From Chlamydiales bacterium (GTDB taxonomy: Bacteria > Chlamydiota > Chlamydiia > Chlamydiales > JAAKFR01), in contig JAJACK010000001.1 in NCBI GenBank assembly GCA_022601535.1, forward strand, positions 131,993 through 195,992: a DNA stretch of 64,000 nt. Reading direction: 5' to 3'. Each line of letters starts with the position of its first letter. Position 1 is the stretch's first letter. The notes below the pieces were generated by a model. That model was not told the DNA's origin. It saw nothing but the letters and a program-made list of their open reading frames with translations, and searched no databases. Position numbers and translations under genes: made by a program. Shown in pieces: positions 41,568-51,043 of the stretch.

Positions 41568-44545
41568 AGCTCCTTGAAGGCCCACTTAAAGTCTGCTTGG
41601 AAAAATTCTGAAGCGTAAACCCCTTTGACTCCTCGTCTTTTGAGATAATTTCCCGACAGTTGGTAGAGAGGAATCATCGGCATCTCTTCAACAAGAACTT
41701 TCTCTGCATCTCGTAAATAATCATCCCGCTTTTCAATTGTGCTCTTTTCTAATCCTCTCTTCATTGCCGCTTGAAATGTTTGGTTCTCCCAAAATGAGAG
41801 GTTGAGCAAATTTGATTTTTTCTGAAAACGATCGAGCAGATGAAGAGGGTCGTGCCAAAAAGCACGCTGTTCTACAGCACCAAATTGATACTTTCCCCGA
41901 ATCATCCGGTCAAACTGTTCTCCCCATGAAAGACCTTCGAGATGTATTTCAATGCCAAATGCTTCTTTCCACTGATGTTTCAATTGATTGAATAGCTGTT
42001 CTCTATGCATTCTTTTGTGGAATGAAAGGGTTAAACGGGGAAAATCTGACTTTACAAATCCAATCTCACCCAATCCTTCACGGAAGAGAGCGCGCGCTTT
42101 TTTTAAATCCTTCATAGGAGAGAGCGACTGTGTATGAAGTGAAAGTTGCGTCGGAAGAATTGAACAACATGGACCTCCATACTCGTGTGGAACGAGGTTG
42201 GGCAGTGTGGTGTAATCGATCGCATAAGCGAATGCTTGCCGAATTTTTTTGTGGTTAAAAGGAAATTGCATCGTATTGAAACTGAGCGCAAAAACCCCAA
42301 AAAGCGGATAAGAGATCAGGTCCACTTCATCAAGAGTGTGCTCAAAACCAGAAAGGGGGAAAGTCGTCATCGGCCGCCCCGCCATATCTAACTCATTTGT
42401 CTCCATCATCCGGAGTTCATTTTGACCCGAGTCGATCATATGAATCGAAATTTTGCTTAATTTAACCTCTTTTTGATCCCAGTAAAGAGGGTTTTTCACA
42501 ACTGTAATTGCTCTTCCCTTCTTCCACTCAGCAAGCTTGAAAGGGCCATTACAAACATATTTCTCTCCTGCTTGAAATGCCCATCCCGGATGCATTCTAT
42601 CGACTAAACTATTGATCAAAGAGTAGGTCCAATGGGCAACAACTTCGAGAAAATAGGGAACAGGATACTCCAGGTCAACAACTAGTGTTCGATCATCAAC
42701 AGCATGAATTCCCACTTGATCAAGCCCAATTTTTTTCTCTTTAGCAAGACGGGCATTTTTAATCATGAAAAGCGTGTATGAAAAGGCAGACTGAGTGTGA
42801 GGTGTGATCGCTTTTTTCCAAGAATATTCAAAGTCGTGCGCTGTCACTGGTGCTCCATTCGACCATTTTGTGTCGCGCAAGTAGAACGTATAGGTTTTAA
42901 AATCTTCAGAAACCTCATACGATTTTGCAATCGCCATCTGAGGTTTTCCATCCCTTCCAATCCGGGTCAATCCCTCAAACAACATTTTGATTACGATATA
43001 AGATTGGTCTCCCTTCGCAATCCGCGGATCGAGACTCGGATCGTAGCCGTGAAGGGCAATGGCAAGGGTTTGCTGCTCACGCACCTTGTTGCCCCATTTT
43101 TCCATCACCTCTTTAACCGCAGAGGTAAATAATTTTTCTGTTCCAAATTGAGAAGGGCGGTAGAGAAAACCAAAGCTGTAAGCACCATGAATTTTTACTT
43201 CTGAAAAAGCGAGTTCAAGGGAAGGGATTTTAAGCCTTGTAACAAGGTTGAGCAACTCTTCTTTAAACGAGCTATCATCAGAGCGAACAATGACAATTAT
43301 CGCCTCTTCCCGTTTACAAAAAGAGAGGAGGTACGGCTTTTTCTTCGGAATCACTCGATCACTAAGCTCAGAGAATGTGAGAAACCACTCTTTTACTAAA
43401 GAGGCAGGTAAGATCGATTGCATCGCAATTGGAGTGACAGAATAGAAGAAATTTTCCAACAAAAATTCGTCGTGGTATTTTGGCATGATCGACAAAAAAT
43501 CTTCGAGGCGCTCATTTTGTTTGAGGATCAATCCCCCATTATAATCACGCACTTGGCCCAAAGCATTTGAGAGCATCATTACAACATGCCGTCTAGCCTT
43601 GTAGAGATTGACAGATCGATCTTTCCGATAAAAAATGCTTTTGGGAAGTTGCAGTCTAAAGACCGTAGCCTCCTTTTGATAGTGCTTGCGAAGTGAGCCG
43701 ACCAAATCAACACGGTCAGGGATATAGACAATGTCTGGATTGCTCCTCTCAACAAGCTCTCTCACTGAAGGCTCTTTCCCTTTGACAAGACGGAGTAAAA
43801 CCACCGTAAAAAATAGATCAAACTGCGTCTGCTCTTCAAAAGAAATCGTCATCTGAGGAATATCGCGTACCGATTTCAGTTGATCGCGTAAAGCCAAAAT
43901 ATTGCGGTAAACCTCTTCTTCATTGCGACGCATAAACGTCATGGGAACCAGCTGCTCAATGCATCTCTTGAGCTCATTTGGAAGCTCCTTTTTCAATTTT
44001 TCTATCTCATCATTTGAAAAACCCCTTTCATGCTCAATCTCCAAATAGACCGAGTGGACTTGATTTTGTTTGTCTTGGTAATCGACAAAAGAGCTTTCAA
44101 TTCGCTTTACACCAGGGATTATATGACATACAGCTTCAGTGACATGTTGCTCTTCAAATGCTTCTCGCTGCTTCATTAAATTAAAGACAACTACAATCCC
44201 TAAAACCGATTTTGTTCCAAAAGGGAACTCCAATTTTGTCGGCAATAACTTCACATAGAGAAGACGGAAAGACCCTTCCCCTTTTAAAACCTTTCGTTTG
44301 TAAAAATATTCAGCAGCAATCAAACGACTCAAATGGGCAACGGTGCGCACTTTTTTAAAAGAAACTGGAAGTCTCAAAAGAGCGAGAAGAAGGGAGGGGT
44401 AGAGGTGAGGATCGGGGAAGAATCGAATCAATAACATAATCCGATCTAACACTTCCGAATCTTTAGCACTTAAGAAAGAAGCTGGGAGTAAATTGAGATT
44501 TTCTCTTAAAAAAACATCATCTCTATCGATCTTTTCTAAAACCAT
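41564..44545 (-). CDS. Large fusion: unknown 500-residue domain plus OppA-type peptide-binding protein
   Basis: The C-terminal 500 residues (from LAIALHGYDPSLDP) are a family 5 extracellular solute-binding protein: LFEGLTRIGRDGKPQMAIAKSYEVSEDFKTY is split here as LFEGLTR and SEDFKTYTFYLRD, then VTAHDFEYSWKKAI, KIRQAFAYAIDY and IPLYQLSGNY. Such proteins carry peptides to ABC permeases. The N-terminal 480 residues are mixed alpha/beta, have no signal peptide, and are not a family that I recognise; NPDIVYIPDRVDLVGSLRKH and ALGQVRDYNGGLIL are among the most ordered parts. The start is ATG 44545, with ATG 44596 as an alternative that adds a short hydrophobic stretch. No permease gene is adjacent. 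Confidence 0.75.
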   Translation of the reverse strand: MVLEKIDRDDVFLRENLNLLPASFLSAKDSEVLDRIMLLIRFFPDPHLYPSLLLALLRLPVSFKKVRTVAHLSRLIAAEYFYKRKVLKGEGSFRLLYVKLLPTKLEFPFGTKSVLGIVVVFNLMKQREAFEEQHVTEAVCHIIPGVKRIESSFVDYQDKQNQVHSVYLEIEHERGFSNDEIEKLKKELPNELKRCIEQLVPMTFMRRNEEEVYRNILALRDQLKSVRDIPQMTISFEEQTQFDLFFTVVLLRLVKGKEPSVRELVERSNPDIVYIPDRVDLVGSLRKHYQKEATVFRLQLPKSIFYRKDRSVNLYKARRHVVMMLSNALGQVRDYNGGLILKQNERLEDFLSIMPKYHDEFLLENFFYSVTPIAMQSILPASLVKEWFLTFSELSDRVIPKKKPYLLSFCKREEAIIVIVRSDDSSFKEELLNLVTRLKIPSLELAFSEVKIHGAYSFGFLYRPSQFGTEKLFTSAVKEVMEKWGNKVREQQTLAIALHGYDPSLDPRIAKGDQSYIVIKMLFEGLTRIGRDGKPQMAIAKSYEVSEDFKTYTFYLRDTKWSNGAPVTAHDFEYSWKKAITPHTQSAFSYTLFMIKNARLAKEKKIGLDQVGIHAVDDRTLVVDLEYPVPYFLEVVAHWTYSLINSLVDRMHPGWAFQAGEKYVCNGPFKLAEWKKGRAITVVKNPLYWDQKEVKLSKISIHMIDSGQNELRMMETNELDMAGRPMTTFPLSGFEHTLDEVDLISYPLFGVFALSFNTMQFPFNHKKIRQAFAYAIDYTTLPNLVPHEYGGPCCSILPTQLSLHTQSLSPMKDLKKARALFREGLGEIGFVKSDFPRLTLSFHKRMHREQLFNQLKHQWKEAFGIEIHLEGLSWGEQFDRMIRGKYQFGAVEQRAFWHDPLHLLDRFQKKSNLLNLSFWENQTFQAAMKRGLEKSTIEKRDDYLRDAEKVLVEEMPMIPLYQLSGNYLKRRGVKGVYASEFFQADFKWAFKEL

Positions 44546-44625
44546 TGTGAATCTGTTATAAAGCGTCTCAAAAAAAAAGACAAAGACTCTTGTCATCCTA
44601 AAAAAAATTTGATAGAAGGGAGAGC

Positions 44626-45081
44626 ATGGATACAAAAACAATCGATCAAATGTGCGACAAACTTTCACACCTTGTCGCTGACACCTTCGTACTCTATGTG
44701 AAAACATTGAATTTTCATTGGAATATGGTAAGCCCTCAGTTCTTCATGTACCACAAGTTGTTACAATCACAATATGAAGGATTACAAGAACTTGGAGATG
44801 AACTTGCCGAAAGAATTCGGCAATTTCAACGCACTTCACCAGGGTCTATGGCAGAATTTATCAAGTTGAGTTGTTTGAAAGAATCTCCGACCAATCTCAC
44901 AGACCGTGAGATGATCGAAGAATTAGTCTCTGTACACGAAAAGCTTGTAGAACATTGTCGAGAAGCGATTGGTTTTGCCGACAGCATCGAAGATCACGGA
45001 ACATCGGATCTCCTTGTTCAGCAGATGAGAGACCACGACAAGCAAGCGTGGTTACTCCGCTCTCACCTCACTTCCGCTTAA
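44626..45081 (+). CDS. dps: Dps-family ferritin-like DNA-protection protein
   Basis: A 151-residue four-helix protein. LNFHWNMVSPQFFMYHKL gives the ferroxidase His residues and GDELAERIRQFQ the Asp/Glu, as in Dps dodecamers that oxidise and store iron. The short N-terminus (MDTKTIDQMC) lacks the Lys-rich DNA-binding tail of E. coli Dps, so DNA binding is uncertain. It diverges from the OppA fusion, with 80 bases between ATGs, and overlaps the next convergent gene by 14 bases. Confidence 0.88.
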   Translation: MDTKTIDQMCDKLSHLVADTFVLYVKTLNFHWNMVSPQFFMYHKLLQSQYEGLQELGDELAERIRQFQRTSPGSMAEFIKLSCLKESPTNLTDREMIEELVSVHEKLVEHCREAIGFADSIEDHGTSDLLVQQMRDHDKQAWLLRSHLTSA

Positions 45082-45322
45082 ATTCTCTCGCTAGCTTTTT
45101 CGCAGTTTTTTTAGTATCTTGCGCAAACCCTTTCGAGTGTTTGCACAGATCTTCGTATACTTCTTTCGCATCTTCTTTAACATGATTTGCCTTCCCCTTA
45201 ATTTCTCTTCTAAGCTTTTTCCCCGATTTTGGGGCGAACAGAAGAGCTGCAGTTCCTAATGCAATTCCCCCTAACACAGCTCCCTTGATAAAGCTCCCAC
45301 ACTTATCAACACGTCTTCCCAT
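45068..45322 (-). CDS. Small YtxH-like membrane protein
   Basis: An 84-residue protein. IKGAVLGGIALGTAALLFAPKSGKKLRREI (split as GAVLGGIALG and LFAPKSGKKLR) is the YtxH/gas-vesicle-like pattern: one transmembrane glycine-rich helix followed by a Pro-Lys-Ser-Gly turn and an amphipathic Lys-rich helix. The ATG lies one base after the stop of the upstream gene, with AGGAGA before it. It is likely co-translated with that gene. Its role is unknown; YtxH proteins are often stress-related. Confidence 0.75.
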   Translation of the reverse strand: MGRRVDKCGSFIKGAVLGGIALGTAALLFAPKSGKKLRREIKGKANHVKEDAKEVYEDLCKHSKGFAQDTKKTAKKLAREFKRK

Positions 45323-45323
45323 C

Positions 45324-45653
45324 TTACTTTCTCCTTTTACGGAATTTAGAAATGATTGACCCACCAATGGTTAACCATTTTACAGCGTCTAAGAGCATAT
45401 CATACCCTCCCCCGCGACGCTTATATCCAAAACGGCGTGCATAAGAATCTAAGTACTCCACCTCATCATCGACACTTCGCCCCACCCTTTTCAAGATATG
45501 AAGCAGAGGGTCAATTGCATGGATCCGCTTTCGTACAGCCTTTGTCGTTTTAGTGACAGAAATCAATGTTTGAATCGCAAAACCAGCTAAAATCACAAAA
45601 GCAAGCGCACAAACAGCGACTATACAAAGTATACTAATATCCCAAGCACTCAT
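45324..45653 (-). CDS. DUF948-like small membrane protein
   Basis: A 109-residue protein with an N-terminal transmembrane helix (about residues 7-30) and an amphipathic helix (AIQTLISVTKTTKAVRKR) like DUF948 proteins, which often sit next to YtxH genes, as here. The C-terminal part is rich in Gly and Tyr, then Lys and Arg (GYKRRGGGYDMLL, KFRKRRK). A TAAG junction with one base to the next ATG implies co-translation. The function is unknown. Confidence 0.7.
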   Translation of the reverse strand: MSAWDISILCIVAVCALAFVILAGFAIQTLISVTKTTKAVRKRIHAIDPLLHILKRVGRSVDDEVEYLDSYARRFGYKRRGGGYDMLLDAVKWLTIGGSIISKFRKRRK

Positions 45654-45672
45654 AATTATGATATTACTATAA

Positions 45673-46989
45673 TTAACTATTAATAGCTAATTTAGTTTCA
45701 GATAAATATCCAATCTCTTTTCTCAGGCGAAAAATACCTAAGAGATTGAATATAAGCAGTAAAGCCCCACATACCGACATAACCAAGAGCGCTTGGCTCT
45801 GAGGGAGGAAAGAAAAGAGGAGCAACATCGTCGATCCAAAGAAGAAATAGAGGCGAGCACCGTAGTTTGGGAGAAGGAATGTCGCACATTTGATCCCAAC
45901 ACAGAAGTAAGCAATTAAGGTTGTGTAACCTGTAACAATATAAAAGAAAGGAAGAAAGATATTCATGTAGGGAAAATAGTGCCCAAAGGCGGCTTGAATG
46001 ATAGAAGATCCTTCTGCAGACATCGTCCAAACCCCTGTAAGCAAAACAGTTAGGATTGTGATTGTACAAATCACATTATCGATAAAAACCCCTAGAATGG
46101 CCAATTTAGCTTGATGCTCGGGATGAGTCGCTCTCGATTCACTTTGAATAATAGAGTCATATCCGACACCGATGTCAGCTGAGTAAGCGGCTCTGGCAAT
46201 CCCGTGCTGAACGGCTAAAATCATCCCACCGCCAGCAAATCCTCCAACAGCAGCGTGGCCAGTGAAGGCTGACTTGACCACGACAGCTAAAAGAGCTGGC
46301 AAAACCGTCACTTCATGAAGGATAATCCAAAAGCCCATCGCAAGATAGATCACTAAAAATAGAGGGACAACCCAGCTACAGATCTTCCCGATTCGGGCCA
46401 CTCCACCATAGGAGGCCCATAAAACAGCCATGAGCAAGACCGTGATCACAACCAAACGATTGATATGCCAATTAGTCGAAATGCTTTCGGTGATCACCGA
46501 GAACTGGTAGATCTCTACACCGTAGATACAGAGTAAGATAGAGATAAATGCTGGAATCCAAGACCATTTAAAAGCTTTTTTCAAAAAGTACATCGGCCCC
46601 CCGTCATACCCTCCCTGTCGGTTTTCAACTCGGTATTTGAATCCAAGGTAAATTTCGCTATATTTCACAATAGCACCGATGATTCCGGCAATCCAAACCC
46701 ACATCAAAGCTCCCGGACCACCGAGTTGAACCGCTGTTGCGATTCCAACGACATTTCCAATGCCAATCATCCCTCCTGTTGAGGCAAAAAACGCTCGAAT
46801 GGGATGCACGCCTCGACCAGACTCCTTCACCTCAAAAGAGTGAAAGAAAGTTTTGAAAAACGAAGGGAGATGAAAAACCTGGGCAAAACGCATTTGCAGG
46901 CTCAGTAAGACTCCTAGGACCATGATCAGCACAAAGGCGATATAACCCCAAAAAAGAGCATCCAGATTTGAAAGAGCGTCAAAAATCAT
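45673..46989 (-). CDS. Sodium:alanine/glycine symporter (AGCS family)
   Basis: A 438-residue membrane protein with about 10-11 helices. SFEVKESGRGVHPIRAFFASTGGMIGIGNVVGIATA is split here as PIRAFFASTGGMIG and GNVVGIATAVQLGGPGALMW; the AGCS signature G.GNI.G.A.A...GGPGA..W is plain. GYDGGPMYFLKKAF and HGIARAAYSADIGVGYDSI are also family marks. It imports Ala or Gly with sodium. In C. trachomatis dagA lies next to lspA (CT408-CT409). It diverges from the glycosyltransferase gene with 44 bases between. Confidence 0.92.
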   Translation of the reverse strand: MIFDALSNLDALFWGYIAFVLIMVLGVLLSLQMRFAQVFHLPSFFKTFFHSFEVKESGRGVHPIRAFFASTGGMIGIGNVVGIATAVQLGGPGALMWVWIAGIIGAIVKYSEIYLGFKYRVENRQGGYDGGPMYFLKKAFKWSWIPAFISILLCIYGVEIYQFSVITESISTNWHINRLVVITVLLMAVLWASYGGVARIGKICSWVVPLFLVIYLAMGFWIILHEVTVLPALLAVVVKSAFTGHAAVGGFAGGGMILAVQHGIARAAYSADIGVGYDSIIQSESRATHPEHQAKLAILGVFIDNVICTITILTVLLTGVWTMSAEGSSIIQAAFGHYFPYMNIFLPFFYIVTGYTTLIAYFCVGIKCATFLLPNYGARLYFFFGSTMLLLFSFLPQSQALLVMSVCGALLLIFNLLGIFRLRKEIGYLSETKLAINS

Positions 46990-47033
46990 AAAAATTGTGT
47001 TGATTTTACCACAATTCTAGATAGAATGCCACT

Positions 47034-48110
47034 GTGTTTTCATTTCATTCATTTGCCCATTACTGTTTTTGCGAATCAGGACACCCCTTCTCTTACCACG
47101 TCGCTTGCCAAGAAGCTATCGAGAAGCTTGGAGGGAAATTCCACGCTTACACGCACGAAGAGTGCTCTATCTCCCCTCTTCCCTTGGGCTGGACAAAGTG
47201 GTTTCCCTCTATTTCCGATCAAAAAAAGAAAAAAAAATTTGCGCGGCGGTGTCGTCAAATTTTTAAGCGACACGACAAGCATCGCATCTTTTTTTTAGAA
47301 AGTTTTGGACGGAGAGATCTCCGCATTTTCATTTTTTCAGCTCTCTTCTTTGGACGGAAAAAAGATGCCATTTGGATCTTATTTCGAGATGACCATATTT
47401 GGAAAAGGGGGCGAGATCGGTTTCAAGTACGCCTGTTTTATAAACTTCTCCGTCTAAAATTTGGCAAGCGAGTGCAATTTCTTTCCGACAGCAATGCAAT
47501 TGCTAGCTTCCTTGGTGAAAAGCTCAATCACACCTTCCATGTCATGCCCCTCCCCCACATTGATTTTGCCCCTCTTCCTTTCCAAAAGCCAACAACCTTC
47601 ACCTGCTGTTTCCTTGGCGAACCACGGAAAGAGAAAGGGATTCACCAAATTTTACGACTGATCAAATCACACGAACCTGAAGCACTCCAATTCAAGATCA
47701 TCCTTTCAGAAGGGATCAATATCGAAAATTCGATCTTGCCAATTGAACAACACCCCAAGAGTTTATCGCGTGAAGCGTACATTAAAACCCTTGAACAGTC
47801 TGACTTTATCCTCCTCCCCTACAGCTCTTACCGGTATAGAAGACGCACCTCAGGGATCTTTGTCGAAGCGATCTGGATGGGGAAAATCCCCCTTGTACAA
47901 GAAAAAACATGGTTAGCCGATGAATTGCTCAAATTTGACCTAGGAGAGCTCATTATAGACTGGAATGACCCCCATTTCTTCAGAAACCTTCTCAAGCTCT
48001 CTCAAAGCCCTGAGCTCTACAAAAAGCTCTCTCAAATGCAAAAAATGTACACCACCTGTCACGCCTTTGATGCCTTCACAAAGAAGATCGATCAACTCAT
48101 TCAATATTAG
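47034..48110 (+). CDS. GT-B glycosyltransferase (group 1)
   Basis: A 358-residue protein whose C-terminal half (from TFTCCFLGEPRKEKGIHQIL) is a GT4-type domain with RTSGIFVEAIWMGKIPLVQ, the place of the E-x7-E donor-binding pattern. The N-terminal half has a basic region (KKKKKFARRC) and a Rossmann-like start. The acceptor is not deducible; LPS or surface polysaccharide is plausible beside the heptose genes found in this window. The start is GTG 47034; no ATG lies nearby in frame. Confidence 0.75.
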   Translation: MFSFHSFAHYCFCESGHPFSYHVACQEAIEKLGGKFHAYTHEECSISPLPLGWTKWFPSISDQKKKKKFARRCRQIFKRHDKHRIFFLESFGRRDLRIFIFSALFFGRKKDAIWILFRDDHIWKRGRDRFQVRLFYKLLRLKFGKRVQFLSDSNAIASFLGEKLNHTFHVMPLPHIDFAPLPFQKPTTFTCCFLGEPRKEKGIHQILRLIKSHEPEALQFKIILSEGINIENSILPIEQHPKSLSREAYIKTLEQSDFILLPYSSYRYRRRTSGIFVEAIWMGKIPLVQEKTWLADELLKFDLGELIIDWNDPHFFRNLLKLSQSPELYKKLSQMQKMYTTCHAFDAFTKKIDQLIQY

Positions 48111-48152
48111 TGTCTTAATCATAAATTAATGGAAATATGTTAAAATATTTCT

Positions 48153-49310
48153 ATGCTTTATATCAGTCAATCAGACTCCTATACCCTCTCTGATTTCTCG
48201 GCTCTCTACTTGAAAGCACGTGAAGAAGGGGCTTATCTCTATGGAAATGAAAAATCTTATAATTTTTCATTTGAAGCCTCTACTGCGTGTCCAAATAAGC
48301 TCTCTGCCGATCAATTAGTGGGTATTTTTAGTCGCTTTACAACCAATGCGACGGCGTGTGATGAGACAGCTGAAAAGGCTATCGGCCTCCTCAGAGAACG
48401 TATTTCAAACAGCTATTATTCTGGAATTTGTGGAAAAATTCGCTCGGTTTTTAATTATCTATTTGGATGGTTTTCCTTCGATCGGCACCTTCTAAGCAAA
48501 TCTCTAGAAGGTGTTAAAACAGAAATTTCCACCTTAGATCAATTAAAGAGGGTTTCACAACCTACTCCTCTAGAAGGAGTGGAAGGGACCACAATTTTTT
48601 CAGGCGACCTCACTCAATTAGAAGAACATGCTTGGAAACACTACAACCTTTTTTGGGTAACACCTGATGACTATCTCTCTACGCTAGCTCCTGATTTCTA
48701 CCTCCACCCCGGAGAGCAGAAGATGCCTTTGATTGTTGAGGAAATAAGGGCTATTTACCGTGGTGAAAAAGAGACTCTGCTCCATCCCCTAGTTGTCGAC
48801 CATTACACATATCCCGATACATCTATTTTAAAGGATAAAGAAAAGGTTCTAGCTGCCAAATGGCTCGGTATTCCCAAAATCCCTATCGCTTTTATTCCAG
48901 AACCTCAAAGACCTAAAGCTTTAAAAGAAGTAAACAGCACAACCATTTTTTCAGGAAACCTAAAAGATCAAAAGACAATTAGCTGGATTGGAAGCTATGG
49001 CTATGAGCCCTACAACATAGAATGGATGGCACCTACAACTTACCTACATCGAGTTGACCCCCATTTTTCATGTCAGCCGGCGCAAGAGAGTATGCCTTGG
49101 ATTATCTATAAGATGCAACGTCTTGCAAGTGGCGAGGAAACAACTAAATTTGCTCCTCTCATGATGAAGCCACATGAAAAATATGAGATCAGTCCTGGCT
49201 ATACAATCTTAGGGCATGAAGGCCGACACCGCGCTCTAGCTGCTTCATGGCTTGGGATTTCTCCAATTCCAGTTGCTGTTCTTCAAAAGAAGACCGACAA
49301 CTACACATAG
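48153..49310 (+). CDS. Hypothetical protein with internal duplication (ParB-like EGRHR motif)
   Basis: A 385-residue soluble protein. The first 145 residues are helical and Cys-containing; this part recalls chlamydial lineage-specific N-terminal regions. The rest is two copies of one unit: TTIFSGDL...VLAAKWLGIPKIPIAFI (about 150-245) and TTIFSGNL...RALAASWLGISPIPVAVL (about 266-380). The second copy holds GHEGRHRALAA, the sort of motif seen in ParB-like nuclease or sulfiredoxin folds; the first copy has DKEKVLAAKW in the same place, so it has lost it. Function unknown. It overlaps the next gene by 10 bases. Confidence 0.7.
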   Translation: MLYISQSDSYTLSDFSALYLKAREEGAYLYGNEKSYNFSFEASTACPNKLSADQLVGIFSRFTTNATACDETAEKAIGLLRERISNSYYSGICGKIRSVFNYLFGWFSFDRHLLSKSLEGVKTEISTLDQLKRVSQPTPLEGVEGTTIFSGDLTQLEEHAWKHYNLFWVTPDDYLSTLAPDFYLHPGEQKMPLIVEEIRAIYRGEKETLLHPLVVDHYTYPDTSILKDKEKVLAAKWLGIPKIPIAFIPEPQRPKALKEVNSTTIFSGNLKDQKTISWIGSYGYEPYNIEWMAPTTYLHRVDPHFSCQPAQESMPWIIYKMQRLASGEETTKFAPLMMKPHEKYEISPGYTILGHEGRHRALAASWLGISPIPVAVLQKKTDNYT

Positions 49311-49717
49311 TGAACCATTGTTTCTACAACCTTGGGAAGCTCTTGACAAAGGCTCTCCATAGAACAGTGGATCTGTTTCACTCCTTTAAGGCAATAGAAT
49401 GCACAAATTTCTTCTCCAAGCTTAAAAGGGGTCTTTGTTTCGCTATGGAGGATGATCGGTTTTTTTAAGGCTGCAGCCAGTCCCAATTCAACATGTGTCC
49501 CTTTGCCCCCAGGGAGAAGAAGAACAACAACATCGGCTTGAGCAATCCCTTTGACTTCTCTCTCTCCCACTTCAGCCAGCCGGTCTAAACTCACCATCTT
49601 GACACTTCCATGGAGTGTCCAGTCGTAGGTGAGTTCATGCCCTTTTGAGATGAGAGCATCGCGCACTTGATTGTGCATTTTTGCTCTCGACAAACTCGTT
49701 GCGACATAAAATTTCAT
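49301..49717 (-). CDS. Nucleoside 2-deoxyribosyltransferase-like protein
   Basis: A 138-residue Rossmann-like protein. MKFYVATSLSRAKMHNQ opens with the phosphate strand, EREVKGIAQADVVVLLLPGGKGTHVELGLAAALKKPII has the AD...PGG.GT..ELG pattern and a conserved Glu of this family, split here. It acts on nucleosides or nucleotide monophosphates; as a small family member it may instead belong to the MazG-linked or DNPH1 type. It converges on the gene at 48153 and lies 66 bases from the divergent MFS gene. Confidence 0.8.
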   Translation of the reverse strand: MKFYVATSLSRAKMHNQVRDALISKGHELTYDWTLHGSVKMVSLDRLAEVGEREVKGIAQADVVVLLLPGGKGTHVELGLAAALKKPIILHSETKTPFKLGEEICAFYCLKGVKQIHCSMESLCQELPKVVETMVHYV

Positions 49718-49783
49718 CTGCCTATTCCTCCAAAATGCAATTAAAATTTAGATAAAATAGATGCTTTTTGTAAATATGAATTC

Positions 49784-51043
49784 ATGCTGATAGATAGACA
49801 CGCCTCTTTTTCTAAATTTGCGATCTGGCTTCTTGCAGCTCTTCTCCTCTATTACACGACCATCATCCAAATCTACCCTTCTGTCATGATAAAAGAGACG
49901 ATGAAAACTTTCCACCTTCAGATTGAAGATGTCACCTTCTACAACACCCTCTTCTACTACACAAGGGGTTTGATGATTTTTCCAGCAGCCCTCTTGATCG
50001 ATCGTTACGGCGCTGGGAAGACAATCTCTATCACAGCATTTCTTTTAGGTCTATCTAGCATCGGTTTTGGTCTCTCTAAAACAACAACTCTTTTAGTCGG
50101 AGCACGAATTTTAGGTGGCGCGTGTTCAGCTTTCAGTTTTATTGCAATTGCCTATATTTCAACACATTGGTTTTCAAAAAAATGGATAGGAGTTCTTATT
50201 GGGCTATCTGGAGCGATCATGTTTGCTGGATCATTGACTGGACAAAGCCCTATTGTTTTTTTAGATCAAAAATTTGGGTGGACAGCTGTGACGGTTCTCA
50301 TCGGAATCATTGGGATCGTCCTCTCTTTACTTATCTACCTAACTGTTTATTTCCGCCCTAAGACACTTCATCTTTCAGCACATGCAACAACGGTACAAGA
50401 AACATTCAGAGGGCTAAAAGAGGTGATCTCACACCCCCAATCTTGGTTAAATGCACTATGCACGCTATTCTACCTTGCGACGACAGCGGGATTTGGTTTT
50501 TTTTGGGGCGTAGAATTTTTAAAGCAGACACACAATTTAAGTGCGACTACAGCAAGTCTCACAACATCGATGATTTTTCTTGGATGGATCATTGGTTCAC
50601 CTCTTGCTGGACGCCTTTCTGATCTAGTTAGAAAAAGACGCCCTTTGATCATAGGAGGAATATGTCTCACTCTCCTCTCTTTACTCCCTGTGATTTATCT
50701 CAACCATCTCGATGAAAAAATTGTTCTCCTCCTTCTCTTCTGTGTCGGTTTTTTTTCAAGCCCCCAATACCTCAATGTTTCGCTCAATATGCTCTTACAT
50801 CACGACCGTGCTGCAGGTTCTGCAAGTGGTTTTATCAGCTTCTTTGGCACTTTGAGCGCAGCGCTTTTCCAAATGATTGCAGCTTTTTTCTTAAGCCAAC
50901 TTTGGATTGGGAAAACAGCTGATGGGGTGCAGATTTTTACAACAGGCCATTGGAAGCTGGCGATGAGTATTTTTCCTTTAGCTCTACTCATTGCATTATG
51001 CATCTCTTTTTTTCTAAAAGAGTACTACCACGAAGAGTATTAA
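49784..51043 (+). CDS. Major facilitator superfamily transporter
   Basis: A 419-residue MFS protein with 12 helices. YYTRGLMIFPAALLIDRYGAGK between helices 2 and 3 is the MFS motif A region (G...D..G...), and LAGRLSDLVRKRRPL marks the same loop in the second half, split here. Its substrate is not clear; chlamydial relatives include sugar-phosphate, proline/betaine and nucleotide carriers. The stop overlaps the convergent SSF gene by 4 bases. Confidence 0.87.
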   Translation: MLIDRHASFSKFAIWLLAALLLYYTTIIQIYPSVMIKETMKTFHLQIEDVTFYNTLFYYTRGLMIFPAALLIDRYGAGKTISITAFLLGLSSIGFGLSKTTTLLVGARILGGACSAFSFIAIAYISTHWFSKKWIGVLIGLSGAIMFAGSLTGQSPIVFLDQKFGWTAVTVLIGIIGIVLSLLIYLTVYFRPKTLHLSAHATTVQETFRGLKEVISHPQSWLNALCTLFYLATTAGFGFFWGVEFLKQTHNLSATTASLTTSMIFLGWIIGSPLAGRLSDLVRKRRPLIIGGICLTLLSLLPVIYLNHLDEKIVLLLLFCVGFFSSPQYLNVSLNMLLHHDRAAGSASGFISFFGTLSAALFQMIAAFFLSQLWIGKTADGVQIFTTGHWKLAMSIFPLALLIALCISFFLKEYYHEEY

